Positions 17,720 through 28,460 are shown, counted from the first letter of the stretch. The stretch is DNA of 64,000 bases from an uncultured Prevotella sp. (GCF_946404925.1 NZ_CAMJFM010000013.1:1-64000), one strand, 5' to 3'. The notes: generated from the sequence alone by a model not told the origin. Translations and numbers: made by a program.

Positions 17720-18388
17720 ATGACCAATATGATTGAAGTTGTAGATTTTAGCAAAACCAATTCGGTTATTAATCTGTACATGTCGGAACTGAGAGACAAG
17801 AACTACCAGAAAAACCGTCTGTTGTTCCGTCATAACATTAAGCGTGTGGGCGAGATGATGGCCTATGAGTTGTCAAAAACTTTAGAGTATCGTCCAAAGA
17901 CTGTTACAACCCCGTTAGGTACGCTTGAAATCCCGTTGCCCAAGGAGGATCTGCTGATTGCTACAGTGCTTAGGGCAGGATTGCCATTCCACGAGGGATT
18001 CATTAACGTGTTTGATCATGCCGACAACGCTTTTGTATCGGCCTACAGAATGTACACTAATCGTGAACATACCGAGGTAGGTGTGCATACTGAGTATCTG
18101 GCTGCTCCAAGTGCCAAGGGAAAGACTCTCGTGATTGTGGATCCGATGCTGGCTACAGGCGGCTCGATGGCAGCGAGTATCGAGGCGCTAATGAAAACAG
18201 GTAAACCAAAGAAGATACACATTGCCTGTGTGATTGCAGTACCTGAAGGACTTGAGGTTGTTAAGAGTGTGCTGCCAGATGATAGCACAATCTGGTGTGC
18301 TGCCATAGATCCAGGAATGAACGAGCATAAATACATCGTTCCGGGATTTGGTGACTGTGGCGACTTATGCTACGGCGAGAAGTTATAA
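17720..18388 (+). CDS. upp: Uracil phosphoribosyltransferase
   Basis: ATVLRAGLPFHEGF, VDPMLATGGSMAASIEAL. Confidence 0.9.
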   Translation: MTNMIEVVDFSKTNSVINLYMSELRDKNYQKNRLLFRHNIKRVGEMMAYELSKTLEYRPKTVTTPLGTLEIPLPKEDLLIATVLRAGLPFHEGFINVFDHADNAFVSAYRMYTNREHTEVGVHTEYLAAPSAKGKTLVIVDPMLATGGSMAASIEALMKTGKPKKIHIACVIAVPEGLEVVKSVLPDDSTIWCAAIDPGMNEHKYIVPGFGDCGDLCYGEKL

Positions 18389-18395
18389 AACTAAA

Positions 18396-18419
18396 AAGCC
18401 CTCCCAACCGGGAGGGCTT
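18396..18419. terminator. Bidirectional terminator between upp and the DASS transporter gene
   Basis: AAGCCCTCCC-aacc-GGGAGGGCTT between convergent genes. Confidence 0.8.
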
Positions 18420-18425
18420 AATTAT

Positions 18426-19931
18426 TTAGATGAGATGAAGTGTTCCCATGAGGTATACCAGACCGAAACCTAATGCTATCGAGATGATACCCATGATAAT
18501 ACCAATCTTGGCCATATCGTTCTGCTTAACATAACCTGTAGCAAAAGACAGTGCATTTGGTGGGGTAGAGATAGGCAGAATCATAGCGCTTGAAGCTGCA
18601 ATGGCTACACCGATTAGCACTGTAGGTGTACCGCCGATTGGAGCCAGCTTATCGCCCATAGCACCACATACGATGGCCAGGATAGGCATCAGCAATGCTG
18701 CAGTAGCTGAGTTAGAGATGAAGTTACTGAGCAGGTAGCAGATGGCACCACCGATTATCAGGATGAGCAGTGGCGAGAACTCGCCGAAAGGAATGCTCTC
18801 TACGGCATTAGCTGCCAGACCAGAAGCATTAAGACCAGTACCCAGTGCAAAACCACCGGCTACCATCCAGATAACACTCCAGTTGATCTGCTCAAGGTCG
18901 CGCTTGGTGATAACACCCGTAAGGGCAAATACGCAGAATGGAATCATAGCTACGGTGTTGGCGTTGATGCCAGTTACCTGGTCGGTAAGCCAGAGAGCTA
19001 CAGTGGCTATGAATGTAATGATAACTATAGTTGACTGTGAGCCCTTCTGCATGCCGCCCTCAATGTTCAGCTCGATGTTCTTCTGTGTGAATGGGAAGAA
19101 CTTAAGCAGCAGACGCCAGCTGATGAACAACAGCAGGATAACGAGTGGGAACATGAACATCATCCACTGACCGAATCCGAGACACATATTCAGACCCTCA
19201 GGATCGTTCAGATACTTCAGGGCGATAGTGTTTGGAGGTGTACCGATAGGTGTACCCATACCTCCGAGGTTAGCGGCTACAGGGATAGACATGGCCAATG
19301 CAACACGACCTTTTCCCTCGGGGGGAAGCTGACGGAATACTGGCGTCAGGAAGGTGAGCATCATGGCTGCTGTGGCGGTATTTGACACGAACATAGAGAA
19401 CAGACCGGTGATGAGCAGGAAGCCCAGAAGCACCATCTCACTACGTGTGCCGAATGGCTTCAGCAGAACCTTAGCCAGCTGAGCATCTAGACCTGTTTTG
19501 GTAGCTGCAATAGCCAATACAAATCCACCGATGAACAGCATGATGATAGGATCGGCAAACGAAGCCATGATTGCCTTGTGAGACAAAAGCTGACCTACTT
19601 CTTCAGGGTTTCTCATCGGCAGAATACCACTATCCGAACAGAAGAGAAGCATCAATACGATGATTGCGATTGACGTGGCCCAAGATGATACAATCTCGAG
19701 AATCCACATCAGTGTAGCAAAAGCAAAGATAGCGATGACACGCTGCTGGATAACGGTTAAGTTCTGGATGCCGTACCACTCGGCTGGCATATTCCAAAGT
19801 AGTAAAGTAACGAGTGCTACCAAAGCTATCTTGATAGCACGCTTTGTACCATCGGCAGGATGGTATTTACGCTGATGACGCATTTTGTGATACGTCTCAA
19901 CAAGATTAAATCCTTCGTAAATGTGAAACAT
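18426..19931 (-). CDS. SLC13/DASS-family sodium-coupled anion symporter
   Basis: NLGGMGTPIGTPPNTIALKYL, ATAALLMPILAIVCG, STPPNALSFATGYV. Confidence 0.9.
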   Translation of the reverse strand: MFHIYEGFNLVETYHKMRHQRKYHPADGTKRAIKIALVALVTLLLWNMPAEWYGIQNLTVIQQRVIAIFAFATLMWILEIVSSWATSIAIIVLMLLFCSDSGILPMRNPEEVGQLLSHKAIMASFADPIIMLFIGGFVLAIAATKTGLDAQLAKVLLKPFGTRSEMVLLGFLLITGLFSMFVSNTATAAMMLTFLTPVFRQLPPEGKGRVALAMSIPVAANLGGMGTPIGTPPNTIALKYLNDPEGLNMCLGFGQWMMFMFPLVILLLFISWRLLLKFFPFTQKNIELNIEGGMQKGSQSTIVIITFIATVALWLTDQVTGINANTVAMIPFCVFALTGVITKRDLEQINWSVIWMVAGGFALGTGLNASGLAANAVESIPFGEFSPLLILIIGGAICYLLSNFISNSATAALLMPILAIVCGAMGDKLAPIGGTPTVLIGVAIAASSAMILPISTPPNALSFATGYVKQNDMAKIGIIMGIISIALGFGLVYLMGTLHLI

Positions 19932-20060
19932 ATTGTTATAAAGTTATTATTTAATACTTGGTTTTAAGCTCAAAAATCGTGCGCAAAGATAATAATAAAT
20001 TAAGAATTTAGATTTAAGAGTTTTAGAAAAATTCTGATAATGAGTGTATATTAACACAAA

Positions 20061-20093
20061 ATCATCCCTATAGCAATTTGCCATAGGGATGAT
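20061..20093 (-). terminator. Terminator downstream of the oxidoreductase beta-subunit gene
   Basis: ATCATCCCTAT...ATAGGGATGAT, T-run on - strand. Confidence 0.7.
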
Positions 20094-20132
20094 TGATATG
20101 TGGAGTTTACAAACTCGTGGGTAATTTGGAGG

Positions 20133-21137
20133 TTATTTTACCTCCCAAATATCGTTGGTCTCAAGCAACTCTTCGAAGTTGTGATACTTCTTCTGAGCTG
20201 ATACCTCAGCGAGCTGTGCGTGAACAGCATCGTTGTATGTAGGAGCCTCAACGTCACGGATTACACCGAGGGCGATGGGGAATCCATCCTCAGGTGTCAT
20301 CATAGCAAGCTTGAGCTGAAGAGTGTTGTCCTCGCAGTGAGCATCGTGAACGAGTACATCGTCGATGGTGTAACCGTCCTTGCCAATCTCAACAATCTTC
20401 AGGCCAAAGCCCTGCTGAACGAGTCCGAACTCATTGTTCTCACCAAATACGAGTTTTTCGCCGTGCTTTACGTAAATGGCGTTCTTCTTACGTCCCTCGT
20501 TGTTATAAACAACATCGTGGCAGTGGTCGTTGAAGATAACGCAGTTCTGCAGAACCTCGGTAACGCTGGCACCCTTGTGCTCGTAAGCAGCCTTCAGAAC
20601 CTCAACAGTTCCCTTGGCATCGGTAGCCACGCAGCGTGCAAAGAAATGACCGCGTGCGCCAAAGCAAAGCTCGGCAGGGCGGAATGGATCCTCTACTGTG
20701 CCGTAAGGACTTGACTTAGATACGAATCCGCGTGGTGAGGTAGGAGAGTACTGTCCCTTGGTAAGACCATAGATACGGTTGTTGAGCAGAATCATATTGA
20801 GGTCGATGTTACGACGGTTGGCATGGATGAAGTGGTTACCACCAATAGCCAGTCCGTCGCCGTCGCCAGACACCTGCCATACTGTGAGGTCGGGGTTAGC
20901 AACCTTTGCACCTGTAGCGATGGCAGCAGCACGACCGTGGATGGTGTTCATACCGTAGGTAGCCATGTAGTGAGGCAGACGGCTTGAGCAGCCGATACCG
21001 CTGATAACTGCTACGTTCTCAGGAGCTACGCCAATCTCGGCCATAGCCTTATGGAGTGAAGCCAGGAAAAAGTGGTCGCCACAACCAGGGCACCAACGAG
21101 GCTGGCCTTTCTTAAAATCTTGTGCTGTATATTCCAT
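20133..21137 (-). CDS. korB: 2-oxoacid:ferredoxin oxidoreductase beta subunit
   Basis: RWCPGCGDHFFLASLHKAM, TPP-binding GDGDGLAIGGNH. Confidence 0.85.
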   Translation of the reverse strand: MEYTAQDFKKGQPRWCPGCGDHFFLASLHKAMAEIGVAPENVAVISGIGCSSRLPHYMATYGMNTIHGRAAAIATGAKVANPDLTVWQVSGDGDGLAIGGNHFIHANRRNIDLNMILLNNRIYGLTKGQYSPTSPRGFVSKSSPYGTVEDPFRPAELCFGARGHFFARCVATDAKGTVEVLKAAYEHKGASVTEVLQNCVIFNDHCHDVVYNNEGRKKNAIYVKHGEKLVFGENNEFGLVQQGFGLKIVEIGKDGYTIDDVLVHDAHCEDNTLQLKLAMMTPEDGFPIALGVIRDVEAPTYNDAVHAQLAEVSAQKKYHNFEELLETNDIWEVK

Positions 21138-21145
21138 AATCTACT

Positions 21146-22993
21146 TTACTTCTTTAAAATGTCCTCGAATGCGTTGACTAATTCTTCTACAACGAATGGC
21201 TGACCCTTTACCTGATTGAACTGGTAAGGTACGAAGCCATCCACCTTCATGCGGAGGTAGGCTGCCAGCTGACCCATGTTCTGCTCGGCTACAACAACCT
21301 TCTTGTACTTCTTCAGTACATCATTTGTGTTTTTGGGCAGTGGGTTAAGATACTTGAACTGAGCCTGAGCTACCTTGTAGCCCTTAGCACGAAGCTCGTC
21401 CATGGCAGAGTGCAGATGACCATAGGTAGAACCGAAGCCAACGATGAGCAGGTCGGCATCCTGTACGTCGCCGTCTACGTCGAGGTCGGGCACCTGAATA
21501 TTATCAATCTTCTGCTGACGCAGACGAGTCATCAGGTCGTGGTTCTCTGGGTTAGTAGAGATAGCACCTGTCTCAGAGTCCTTCTCAAGTCCGCCGAGGA
21601 TGTGTGCGAAGCCCTCACGGCCAGGAACAGCCCAGTAGCGGGTGCCGTTCTCAGCACGCATATATGGAGTCCACTTACCTTTTAGCTCCTCTGGAACGTA
21701 AGGAGGATTGATAGCATCGAGCTTAGCCATCTCTGGCAACTTGAAGGCACCAGAACCATTAGCGATATATGCATCGGTGAGCAATACAACAGGAGTCATG
21801 TGCTCGAGGGCAATCTTTGCAGCCTGATAAGCAGCATCGAAGCAGTCGGCAGGACTAGTTGCTGCCATTACTGGCATTGGGCTCTCACCATTACGTCCGA
21901 AAAGTGCCTGCAGCAGGTCGGTCTGCTCTGACTTGGTTGGCAGACCAGTAGCAGGACCACCACGCTGTACGTCGAGAACAACCAGAGGAAGCTCCATAAT
22001 GACAGCGAGGTTCATGGCCTCACTCTTCAGACATACACCAGGACCAGAGGTAGAGGTAACGCCGAGTGCACCGGCAAACGAAGCACCGAGTGCTGAAGCA
22101 CAACCGCTGATCTCGTCCTCGCACTGAACGGTGATAACACCGCAAGACTTGTGCTTAGAGAGCTCATGAAGTACATCGGTTGCAGGAGTGATAGGATATG
22201 AACCCAGGTAGAGACGCAGACCTGCTTTCTCAGCTGCAGCGATGAAGCCGTAAGCAGTAGCTTTGTTACCGGTGATATCCATATAGCGTCCAGGAGTCTT
22301 CTCCTTAGTTTCTACGCGATAAACATTGATGGCACTAGAGTGAGTGTTGTGTCCGTAGTCCCAACCAGCTTGAATCACCTTGATATTAGCCTCGGCGATA
22401 GCAGGCTTCTTGGCAAACTTCTCTTTCAGGAAGTTACCTACCAGATTCAGGTCGCGATCGAAGAGCCAACATACCAATCCGAGAGCGAACATGTTGCGGC
22501 ACTTCAGCATGGCCTTGTTGTCCATGCCTGAGTCAGCCAGACAATCCTTAACCATAGTGGTGAGTGGGCACTGGATGACACGGTCGGGGTCGATACCCAT
22601 CTCACCGAGGTAATCCTCGGTAGCGAACTGTGCCTTCTCTAGATCCTTAGGACCAAACGAGTCGGTGTCGATGATGATGGTGGCACCTGGCTTAGCATAA
22701 CGATACTGAGTCTTAAGTGCTGCAGCGTTCATAGCAACCAGAACGTCGCACTTGTCACCTGGGGTGTAGACCTTGCCTGCACCGATGTGTACCTGGAAAC
22801 CAGACACACCAGTAAGCGAACCTTGCGGGGCGCGGATATCGGCGGGATAGTCGGGGAACGTAGAAATGCCGTTACCAACGGTGGCACTGACCGTAGAGAA
22901 GATGTTTCCTGCGAGCTGCATACCGTCGCCGGAATCACCTGAGAAGCGTACGACCACTTGGTCAAGCTCCTTCACTTCCAATGTTTCTGCCAT
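21146..22993 (-). CDS. korA: 2-oxoacid:acceptor oxidoreductase alpha subunit
   Basis: VVRFSGDSGDGMQLAGNIFS; YPITPATDVLHELSKH; TSGPGVCLKSEAMNLAV. Confidence 0.9.
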   Translation of the reverse strand: MAETLEVKELDQVVVRFSGDSGDGMQLAGNIFSTVSATVGNGISTFPDYPADIRAPQGSLTGVSGFQVHIGAGKVYTPGDKCDVLVAMNAAALKTQYRYAKPGATIIIDTDSFGPKDLEKAQFATEDYLGEMGIDPDRVIQCPLTTMVKDCLADSGMDNKAMLKCRNMFALGLVCWLFDRDLNLVGNFLKEKFAKKPAIAEANIKVIQAGWDYGHNTHSSAINVYRVETKEKTPGRYMDITGNKATAYGFIAAAEKAGLRLYLGSYPITPATDVLHELSKHKSCGVITVQCEDEISGCASALGASFAGALGVTSTSGPGVCLKSEAMNLAVIMELPLVVLDVQRGGPATGLPTKSEQTDLLQALFGRNGESPMPVMAATSPADCFDAAYQAAKIALEHMTPVVLLTDAYIANGSGAFKLPEMAKLDAINPPYVPEELKGKWTPYMRAENGTRYWAVPGREGFAHILGGLEKDSETGAISTNPENHDLMTRLRQQKIDNIQVPDLDVDGDVQDADLLIVGFGSTYGHLHSAMDELRAKGYKVAQAQFKYLNPLPKNTNDVLKKYKKVVVAEQNMGQLAAYLRMKVDGFVPYQFNQVKGQPFVVEELVNAFEDILKK

Positions 22994-23158
22994 AATGTTT
23001 TGTTTAAATACTAACTTTCGGGGTGCAAATTTATTCATTTCTAACGGAATATCCAAAGAAAAACGCAAAAAATGCGAAAATCGATAGGATTTCTTTCTAT
23101 TTATGCAAAATAAGTGGTTGACTATGCAACCACCTATTTGATGTCAGGTTTTCAAAAG

Positions 23159-23231
23159 TCGGGATGAGGCGACTCGAACGCCCGACCCCTACGTCCCGAA
23201 CGTAGTGCGCTACCAACTGCGCTACATCCCG
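23159..23231 (-). tRNA. tRNA-Pro (anticodon CGG)
   Basis: Cloverleaf on - strand: CGGGATG acceptor, anticodon arm CTACG-TTCGGGA-CGTAG, T-arm GTTCGAGTC. Confidence 0.92.
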
Positions 23232-23309
23232 ATTTTGCTGGTGCGATTGTGAAATCGGCTGCAAAGTTACGGCATTTTTTTGAAATACGTGCAGGGATTG
23301 GGTATTTTT

Positions 23310-25358
23310 TTATTTTTTATGCTGACGATAGTATTTCCTGAATTGCAGGAACTCATCGCACTTGCTAACATACACGGGCTCTTTAGTTGCGCCATCTACA
23401 ATATCGAATAAACCTTGGAATGCACGGAACTGAGGTGACTGGCGGTAATACTTCCTGACGTAATCAGAAGTCTGCTCGTCCCATACATTATTGGTCCAGA
23501 GTATGCCCTTTGATGTTGTTGTATATAGTTCTTGGTATCCCATGGCGAAGAGTGACTTTATCTTCAAATCGGTATCATTGGTGGCAGCGGCCTTCTGCAG
23601 TAGTTCTGCAGCCTTAGCTCCAAAGTCAACCTCGTTGACGCGAATGGTATCATAAACACTCTTGGCCTCGTGAAGCAGCCACCAGCAATCGCCCTTGATG
23701 CTGGCTTGGGCATAGCGTACAGCCAGATTGTAGCAACGCTGTTCCAGAGCCTTGCCTCTGAGCAGGTTGAGTGAGCTCTCCATCATCTGCATCTCTTTAC
23801 AGAAGTCGAGCTTGATATTCTTATACCACTTGAGCTTTGTTTCCCATGCCTTGCTGCTGTCTAACCACTGTCGCTTAATCCAAGGCTCAACCTCGTAGCT
23901 GCGCATGCGTGAATAATATAAGTATTCAGTGGTGCGATGCTCGTTGTAGTAGCTTACGGGTATGTCCTTTAGCCACTGTATGGCTCTATCCCACTGGGCA
24001 ATACGCATATACTTGGTTCCGATGAGTTCGATGAGGGCTGAATCGTTGGCTTGAATCTGGCTCTTCAGGAACTTATCGAATGATTTTGTTCCTGGAGTTT
24101 TGGTGTAGAAATAGAATTTCTCAAGGCGGTCAACACTCATGGTGTCTATGCGAAGATCGTAGCCGTAGTTATGTGTGATGTTCAAAAGTGCCAGCTGCTG
24201 TTCGGGCTTGTTCTGATAGTGGGGAACGATAGCCTGATTCATAGTACGCCTCAATGCTTCTGTGAAGAAATAGTCATTCTTTCCTTTGAGCCATGTGAGT
24301 TCTTCAGCCAGATAGTTATCGAACTTGTCGCTTGGCTTTGCTGTTGAAGCTGTGATGTAGAGCTTGAGTACACGGGCATTGTCCTTCATTCGGTCGGTGC
24401 CTTCAAGTGTCATCGCAGCATCGATATCCTTAATAGCCTCCTGCTTCTTGCCACCCAGATATTCAAGCCATGCTTTGGCGCATTTCCACATGATGGGCGT
24501 TTCGGTTTTGCCTTCACGAACTACCAACTCGCAGAACTGCTGCATCTGCCATGACTCCTGCTGGTTGATGTTGCGGATGAAGAGCTTACCGCCATAGTAG
24601 CCGTCGCTGTTGTAATCTACAGCCTCCTGGGCATTATTCACAAAGTCCTGAAGCAGGAATGGCAGTACTTTTGAGTTAGGGTTCTGCTTGTAGTGTTGAC
24701 TGATGGCAAGATACGACCGCTTCTTGTAATAGATTGTCATAAGACTCTCGTAATCGTCCATCTCGGCAAACATCTGGCCAGCCTCTGCCTCGCGGCCCAT
24801 CTTGTAAAGTGCACCAGCGTAGATGTTCTTCATCATGTCCTTGTAGACGGTCTCGATGAATTGACTAGCGGTCTGTTGCCAGAAGTTGATGTTGTCCTGA
24901 TGACGTCCCATCATCATATTACAACGCATATAGAGCAATGCATGCTGTGAACGTAGTTTAGTCTTAATCTTGCCAAAGGCATATGTACGTACAGCCTGCA
25001 GATTGCGTTGCTGGTTTGCTATTTCTTGCTTGGTGGGGTAGTTCCACTCGTACTGCTTGCTTTGTTCTACACTTACACAGTCCAGATACTTCTTAAGGTT
25101 CTGCACATAACTTACCATTAGAGCATCGCCTTTTTGTCTGGCTGCTTTAATAACATCATCAGCATTGAACCAGAAATACTCTTCGGTCGAGCCGAGGTAG
25201 GCTTTCCAGTTGTCGTTGCAGATGCGTTCTACACGGGTTTTGAAATTGTCCTGTACGTACATGCTGAACAGGTACGGGTTTTCTGGCTCGCCCCATGCAC
25301 ACGCGAATGATGGTAGCGAGAGGACGGTCAATAGGCTAATGACGATAAATTTCTTCAT
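23310..25358 (-). CDS. Secreted hypothetical protein, helical/TPR-like
   Basis: 682 aa ORF; MKKFIVISLLTVLSLPSFACAW; overlaps the upstream lipoprotein gene by 23 nt. Confidence 0.75.
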   Translation of the reverse strand: MKKFIVISLLTVLSLPSFACAWGEPENPYLFSMYVQDNFKTRVERICNDNWKAYLGSTEEYFWFNADDVIKAARQKGDALMVSYVQNLKKYLDCVSVEQSKQYEWNYPTKQEIANQQRNLQAVRTYAFGKIKTKLRSQHALLYMRCNMMMGRHQDNINFWQQTASQFIETVYKDMMKNIYAGALYKMGREAEAGQMFAEMDDYESLMTIYYKKRSYLAISQHYKQNPNSKVLPFLLQDFVNNAQEAVDYNSDGYYGGKLFIRNINQQESWQMQQFCELVVREGKTETPIMWKCAKAWLEYLGGKKQEAIKDIDAAMTLEGTDRMKDNARVLKLYITASTAKPSDKFDNYLAEELTWLKGKNDYFFTEALRRTMNQAIVPHYQNKPEQQLALLNITHNYGYDLRIDTMSVDRLEKFYFYTKTPGTKSFDKFLKSQIQANDSALIELIGTKYMRIAQWDRAIQWLKDIPVSYYNEHRTTEYLYYSRMRSYEVEPWIKRQWLDSSKAWETKLKWYKNIKLDFCKEMQMMESSLNLLRGKALEQRCYNLAVRYAQASIKGDCWWLLHEAKSVYDTIRVNEVDFGAKAAELLQKAAATNDTDLKIKSLFAMGYQELYTTTSKGILWTNNVWDEQTSDYVRKYYRQSPQFRAFQGLFDIVDGATKEPVYVSKCDEFLQFRKYYRQHKK

Positions 25359-26220
25359 AGGTCTCTGGTTTGTATCTGTTAATATTATCTGTTTCTAAGT
25401 GGTATGTGATGATTGAGCGGCTCAGACTGGGGCGCTCTTTCTCCATCGCATGTTTTACTTTCAGAATTTCCTCGGCTTCAACGGTATGTTCTACCCTTAC
25501 ATTTTGTATATTCCTGATCCACTGGTATACAGGGTAGGCTGTGGCAAGTGGTAGTGCATACTTGTCGAGTCGACTTAGATATGGGTATACATCGCGATAG
25601 TCGAGTATGGGGTTACGCTCTTCCCACTTACGAGGGTCACCGGTATTATAAACCATTAGCACTCCATAGTCAACGGGAGGTGCAGGCATCGATAGCTGAT
25701 GCAACCTTATGGTTGTAGAGAGTTTGTAGTGGACTGCGGATAGATGAACGTTTATTTCTTCCAAGAACTTATAGTATGTGGGGCGGCTCTTAGATGTGTA
25801 GTCGCAGTCTATCTGTATCTCGCGTACATTCTTGACGTCGTTTGTCTCATTCATCTGTAGGATGCGATCTACAATCTTCTTGGCCAAACCTTTGTATGAC
25901 TTATGCATACAATCCTCGGTGATGTAGATTGTGGGGATTATTTCAATGCCATCAGGCAGAGTGTCTGAGAATGTGATGGTAGCATTGGGCGATGGCTCTT
26001 TGGCATCCTCGGTCATCACTACATCGAAATAGCGACAATATACCTTGTTAATATGGTATTGATAAAGAAAAGCCTTTTCTGTTGAATCGAGTCTGAGGTC
26101 GGTGCGCCAGTAGTAAACACTATTACATACCTCAAGATTATTGTCTTGAGTATTCTGCTTATTACAGCCCGTTATCAGTATCAGCAGAAAGAATACTATA
26201 GAATATTTCTGAGTGCTCAC
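25336..26220 (-). CDS. Hypothetical lipoprotein
   Basis: GTG start; IVFFLLILITGCNKQ lipobox. Confidence 0.75.
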   Translation of the reverse strand: MSTQKYSIVFFLLILITGCNKQNTQDNNLEVCNSVYYWRTDLRLDSTEKAFLYQYHINKVYCRYFDVVMTEDAKEPSPNATITFSDTLPDGIEIIPTIYITEDCMHKSYKGLAKKIVDRILQMNETNDVKNVREIQIDCDYTSKSRPTYYKFLEEINVHLSAVHYKLSTTIRLHQLSMPAPPVDYGVLMVYNTGDPRKWEERNPILDYRDVYPYLSRLDKYALPLATAYPVYQWIRNIQNVRVEHTVEAEEILKVKHAMEKERPSLSRSIITYHLETDNINRYKPETYEEIYRH

Positions 26221-26240
26221 TTCCTCACTTTCTCACCCTC
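26217..26240. repeat. TTYCTCAC-type octamer repeat, between murF and the lipoprotein gene
   Basis: TGCTCACT TCCTCACT TTCTCACC CTCTCAAA, period 8. Confidence 0.6.
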
Positions 26241-27572
26241 TCAAAGCAGTTCAGGCAACTGATATAATTTGGTGCTGTTAGAACCCTTGATAAGTATATA
26301 ATGACCTTCGGGTTTCTCTGCTGCGATAGCGGCTTTAACCTCCTCAACGTCCTTAAACTTGCGATAGTCGCACTTGGCATCATTAAATTCCTCGCCTACC
26401 AACCAAACGGTCTCTACATCAGTAGCTTTCAGGTAGTCAACCACATGCTGGTGCTCTTCGGCTGAAACCTTACCAAGCTCTCGCATGGCACCAAGGATTA
26501 CCATCTTATGCTCGGCCTGCATAAACTTGAAGTTTTCAAGTGCGGCCTGCATCGACGATGGATTAGCATTATAGGCATCTACTATAAGGTGGTTCTTCTC
26601 GGTAACAGTCATCTGACTGCGATTGTTTGATGGCTCGTATTCCTCGAGTGCGGCACAAATCTTCTTGCGGTCTACACCGAAGTTGATACCTACGGCGATG
26701 GCTGCAAGCAGGTTGTCGATGTTGTATGAACCAATAAGCTTGGTCTGGACCTTATGCCATTTTGTGCTGCGACCTTCTTCTTCGAGTATCATCAACGGTT
26801 CACGCCAGCGGAACTTCAGGAATGGATTACACTCTATAATCTCGCCCGAGATGCATGAGTACTGATTCTCAGGGTCGGTAGAGTAGGGCGACATCCAGAT
26901 GTCTTCATCCTCACTTATCTGGTCCATCAGATACTCGTTGTCGGCATTGATGAAGATAAGACTGTCTTCGCGGCTGCGCAGGAAATCGTATAGCTCGCAC
27001 TTGGTCTTGATGACACCCTCAAAGGAACCGAAACCCTGAAGATGGGCACGACCTACATTGGTAATCAGTCCGCAAGTAGGCTCTGCTGTTTCTGCCAGAG
27101 TCTTGATGTCGCCAGGATGGCTGGCTCCCATCTCTATGACTGCAATCTCGTGCTCCTTGTTAAGGCGGAACAGAGTTTTGGGCACACCAACATCGTTGTT
27201 GAAGTTACCTTGTGTATAGAGCACGTTGAACTTTTGTGAGAGCACGGCGGCTATGAGTTCTTTAGTTGTAGTCTTGCCATTAGTACCGGTGATGCCGATA
27301 ACAGGAATGTCGAATTGACGGCGATGTTCACGGGCCAGATCCTTAAAAGTCTGTAGGCAGTTCTCTACTTTTATGATGCGTGGGTCGTTGGCTACGTCTT
27401 CGTCTACGATTGCATAACTGCATCCCTTTTCGAGGGCTTGCAGGGCAAATTTATTACCATTAAACGACTCGCCTTTTAATGCAAGAAAGATGCTTCCTTC
27501 AGGGCAGTCACGACTATCGGTTGTGATGCACTGGCGTTGCTGATATAGCTTGTATAGTTCCTTAATATCCAT
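26241..27572 (-). CDS. murF: UDP-N-acetylmuramoyl-tripeptide--D-alanyl-D-alanine ligase
   Basis: VIGITGTNGKTTTKELIAAVLSQKF; DAYNANPSSMQAALENF. Confidence 0.93.
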   Translation of the reverse strand: MDIKELYKLYQQRQCITTDSRDCPEGSIFLALKGESFNGNKFALQALEKGCSYAIVDEDVANDPRIIKVENCLQTFKDLAREHRRQFDIPVIGITGTNGKTTTKELIAAVLSQKFNVLYTQGNFNNDVGVPKTLFRLNKEHEIAVIEMGASHPGDIKTLAETAEPTCGLITNVGRAHLQGFGSFEGVIKTKCELYDFLRSREDSLIFINADNEYLMDQISEDEDIWMSPYSTDPENQYSCISGEIIECNPFLKFRWREPLMILEEEGRSTKWHKVQTKLIGSYNIDNLLAAIAVGINFGVDRKKICAALEEYEPSNNRSQMTVTEKNHLIVDAYNANPSSMQAALENFKFMQAEHKMVILGAMRELGKVSAEEHQHVVDYLKATDVETVWLVGEEFNDAKCDYRKFKDVEEVKAAIAAEKPEGHYILIKGSNSTKLYQLPELL

Positions 27573-27659
27573 AAACTTCGTGAATTTTGGTGCAAAGATA
27601 GTGAAAAATCTAATTTATTGATTCCTAATTCCTATTTTTTTTGTATCTTTGTGGGCGAA

Positions 27660-28460
27660 ATGAGCTATACTATTAATATCAAAGGTAAATTGATGGATCT
27701 CAGCACCCCTCAGGTGATGGGTATCTTAAACGTTACGCCCGACTCTTTTTATGCAGGGAGTAGGGTGCAGACTGAGGATGCAATTGTTAAGCGTTGTCGC
27801 CAGATAGTAGACGAAGGCGCAAGTATGATAGATGTGGGCGGTTATTCAACTCGTCCTGGAGGCACTAAGGTATCTGAAGCTGAGGAGATGGAACGTTTGC
27901 GCTTTGGCTTGAGCATTATCCGTCGTGAGTTGCCTGATGCTATTATATCTATAGATACATTCCGTACAGATGTGGCCCGAATGACTGTTGAGGAGTTTGG
28001 TGCCGATATCATAAACGATGTTAGCGAGGGTAACGAGACTATGTACAGAATGGTGTCGCGCCTACGCGTACCTTATATATTAATGTCTACACAACCCACG
28101 CTAAAGCAAATGCTTATGTCGTTTGCTCGTCAGGTTCAGCAGTTGCGCGATTTTGGGGCTTGCGACATCATATTAGATCCTGGCTTTGGATTTGGAAAGA
28201 CTCTGGAGCAGAATTATGAGATAATGAACTGTATGGAGCACTTGCATGTGATGGAACTGCCGTTGTTGGTGGGTATATCACGCAAGTCGATGATATATAA
28301 ACTGATGGGAATCACTCCCGAAGAGTCTCTTAATGGTACAACGGTACTTAATACAATATCGTTGATGAAGGGTGCACACATTCTGCGCGTTCACGATGTG
28401 AAACAAGCAGTGGAGTGTATTAATATAGTGAATTCCTTAAATGGGAAAATAGTCAAATAA
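27660..28460 (+). CDS. folP: Dihydropteroate synthase
   Basis: VMGILNVTPDSFYAGSR, DVGGYSTRPGG, DPGFGFGKTLEQN; start at ATG 27660. Confidence 0.93.
   Translation: MSYTINIKGKLMDLSTPQVMGILNVTPDSFYAGSRVQTEDAIVKRCRQIVDEGASMIDVGGYSTRPGGTKVSEAEEMERLRFGLSIIRRELPDAIISIDTFRTDVARMTVEEFGADIINDVSEGNETMYRMVSRLRVPYILMSTQPTLKQMLMSFARQVQQLRDFGACDIILDPGFGFGKTLEQNYEIMNCMEHLHVMELPLLVGISRKSMIYKLMGITPEESLNGTTVLNTISLMKGAHILRVHDVKQAVECINIVNSLNGKIVK

Noticed and set aside
23159-23231. tRNA-Pro as an integration site for a mobile element
   Set aside because: No integrase, direct repeat of the tRNA 3' end, or mobile genes nearby.
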